Positions 5,573 to 6,376 of a DNA stretch of 6,376 nucleotides are shown in pieces (within the stretch, counting starts at the first letter, position 1; each line of letters begins with the position of its first letter). Both the position numbers and the translations under genes were made by a program. This stretch comes from Gammaproteobacteria bacterium (GTDB lineage: Bacteria > Pseudomonadota > Gammaproteobacteria > Thiomicrospirales > Thiomicrospiraceae). Under the pieces are notes generated by a model. It did not search any database, was not told the DNA's origin, and saw only the letters and a program-made list of their open reading frames with translations. The stretch covers positions 1-6,376 of the forward strand of contig JAADDM010000046.1 in the NCBI GenBank assembly GCA_013153955.1. The letters are read 5' to 3'.

Positions 5573-6376
5573 TCAATCATCACTTGAACAGACAGGCTCT
5601 AAGGCCTCTTTATCGATGGTCAATCGAATTAACTCAGGCCAATCTTCAATGGCCTTTAGCTCTTGATCCGTCAGCGACATTCTAAAAAGACTGTTGCCCT
5701 CATCATCAAAGCCCTCTTCAAGAATCGTCCCAAGCGAGTATAACTCTGCCCGTTTTTTACCTGCTTCGACCTTTAATGTCAGAGAAACCGTTTGAAAACG
5801 TCCTTTAAAGAAGGAGGCTACCGAGGCCAATAACGCGTCAATCCCTAGCCCATCCTTAGCCGACACCCAAACGCGCTTGGGCACGCCCATTTCATCCACA
5901 TCAACCTTGGGTGCAATAGCAGGCTCAAGCTGATCAATTTTATTAAAAACCAACAACTGAGGAACAGACTCCGCCCCCACCTCTGCAATGACATCATGCA
6001 CGTCTTTAATTTTCTCTTCGCGATGCGGGTCTGCCGCATCTACAAGATGAATAAGCAGATCAGCTTCTCGCGTCTCTTCAAGCGTCGAGCGGAAAGCGGT
6101 AACCAAATCGTGTGGAATATGACGAATAAAGCCAACCGTATCCGCAAATATGACTTTACCAGCACCGGGTAGATGAACTCGTCTCAACGTTGAATCTAGC
6201 GTTGCAAATAGACGGTCTTCGGCATACACATCTGCAGAGGTCATATGATTAAACAGCGTAGATTTACCGGCATTGGTATACCCAATAATGGTAATAATAG
6301 GAATTTCTGAACGCTTTCGTGCCTGCTGACCCAAGCTACGTTGGCGACGTACTTTATCAATCTTAGACTCAAGTGA
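5573..6376 (-). CDS. hflX: Ribosome-associated GTPase HflX, 5' truncated
   Basis: The frame is open to the right edge of the window; 267 C-terminal codons plus a TGA stop are present, so the N-terminal HflX domain is missing. HflX is a translational GTPase-family protein that binds the 50S subunit and, in E. coli, splits stalled ribosomes under heat stress. The fragment begins with the end of the basic helical linker (SLESKIDKVRRQRSLGQQARKRSE). It then has G1 GYTNAGKST at fragment residues 32-40, and the switch I segment DRLFATLDSTLRRV with the G2 Thr. G3 DTVGF is at 79-83, followed by the HflX signature IRHIPHDLVTAFRSTLEET. G4 NKID is at 145-148 and G5 SAK at 172-174. A C-terminal domain of about 90 residues ends in SSDD. 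The in-frame TTG at 6334 is internal, because HflX-like sequence continues upstream of it. It leads the hflX-hflK-hflC order known from E. coli. Confidence 0.97.
   Translation of the reverse strand, partial: SLESKIDKVRRQRSLGQQARKRSEIPIITIIGYTNAGKSTLFNHMTSADVYAEDRLFATLDSTLRRVHLPGAGKVIFADTVGFIRHIPHDLVTAFRSTLEETREADLLIHLVDAADPHREEKIKDVHDVIAEVGAESVPQLLVFNKIDQLEPAIAPKVDVDEMGVPKRVWVSAKDGLGIDALLASVASFFKGRFQTVSLTLKVEAGKKRAELYSLGTILEEGFDDEGNSLFRMSLTDQELKAIEDWPELIRLTIDKEALEPVCSSDD

Noticed and set aside
6332..6334. TTG as a start codon for hflX
   Set aside because: The upstream frame codes for basic sequence typical of the HflX linker before the G domain, so the gene continues beyond the window edge.
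1..6376. CRISPR arrays, tRNA or rRNA genes, transposases, prophage or toxin-antitoxin genes
   Set aside because: No spaced repeat series, cloverleaf-like sequence or mobile-element protein was seen on either strand; the window is filled by conserved housekeeping genes.

Overview
The window looks like ordinary core chromosome of a gammaproteobacterium. Base composition is moderate to slightly AT-rich. The minus-strand gene order hflX - hflK - hflC - yjeT (DUF2065) - hisZ - purA follows the E. coli hflX-hflK-hflC-yjeT-purA cluster, with hisZ inserted before purA as in Pseudomonas and other non-enteric gammaproteobacteria. A free-living or autotrophic member of the Thiomicrospira/Piscirickettsiaceae side of the class would fit, but that placement is a guess from general resemblance.

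Layout, left to right. Positions 1-264 (+) hold the C-terminal two thirds of a CheY-like single-domain response regulator, cut by the window edge. Positions 265-373 hold a perfect 49-base palindrome that acts as a two-way terminator between the converging regulator and purA. On the minus strand, read from the right edge, come: hflX (5573-6376, its start lies outside the window); a 269-base AT-rich gap (5304-5572) with a plausible sigma-70-type promoter overlapped by a dyad; hflK (4092-5303) and hflC (3235-4092), joined by a one-base TAATG overlap; a compact terminator-like hairpin; the small membrane protein gene yjeT (2995-3186); hisZ (1755-2930); and purA (374-1693).

How the genes fit together. 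HflX is a ribosome-associated GTPase. HflK and HflC form the SPFH-family inner-membrane complex that surrounds and modulates the FtsH protease. YjeT is a conserved two-helix membrane protein of unknown role. HisZ is the regulatory subunit of short-form ATP phosphoribosyltransferase (first step of histidine synthesis), and PurA commits IMP to AMP. The last two share adenylate chemistry, because histidine synthesis consumes ATP and returns AICAR to the purine pathway.

No undescribed multi-gene system, mobile element, CRISPR array or RNA gene is visible. The observations worth a second look are regulatory: the dyad-covered promoter candidate before hflK, the hairpin with T-run inside the operon before yjeT, and the doubled Shine-Dalgarno-like repeat before purA.
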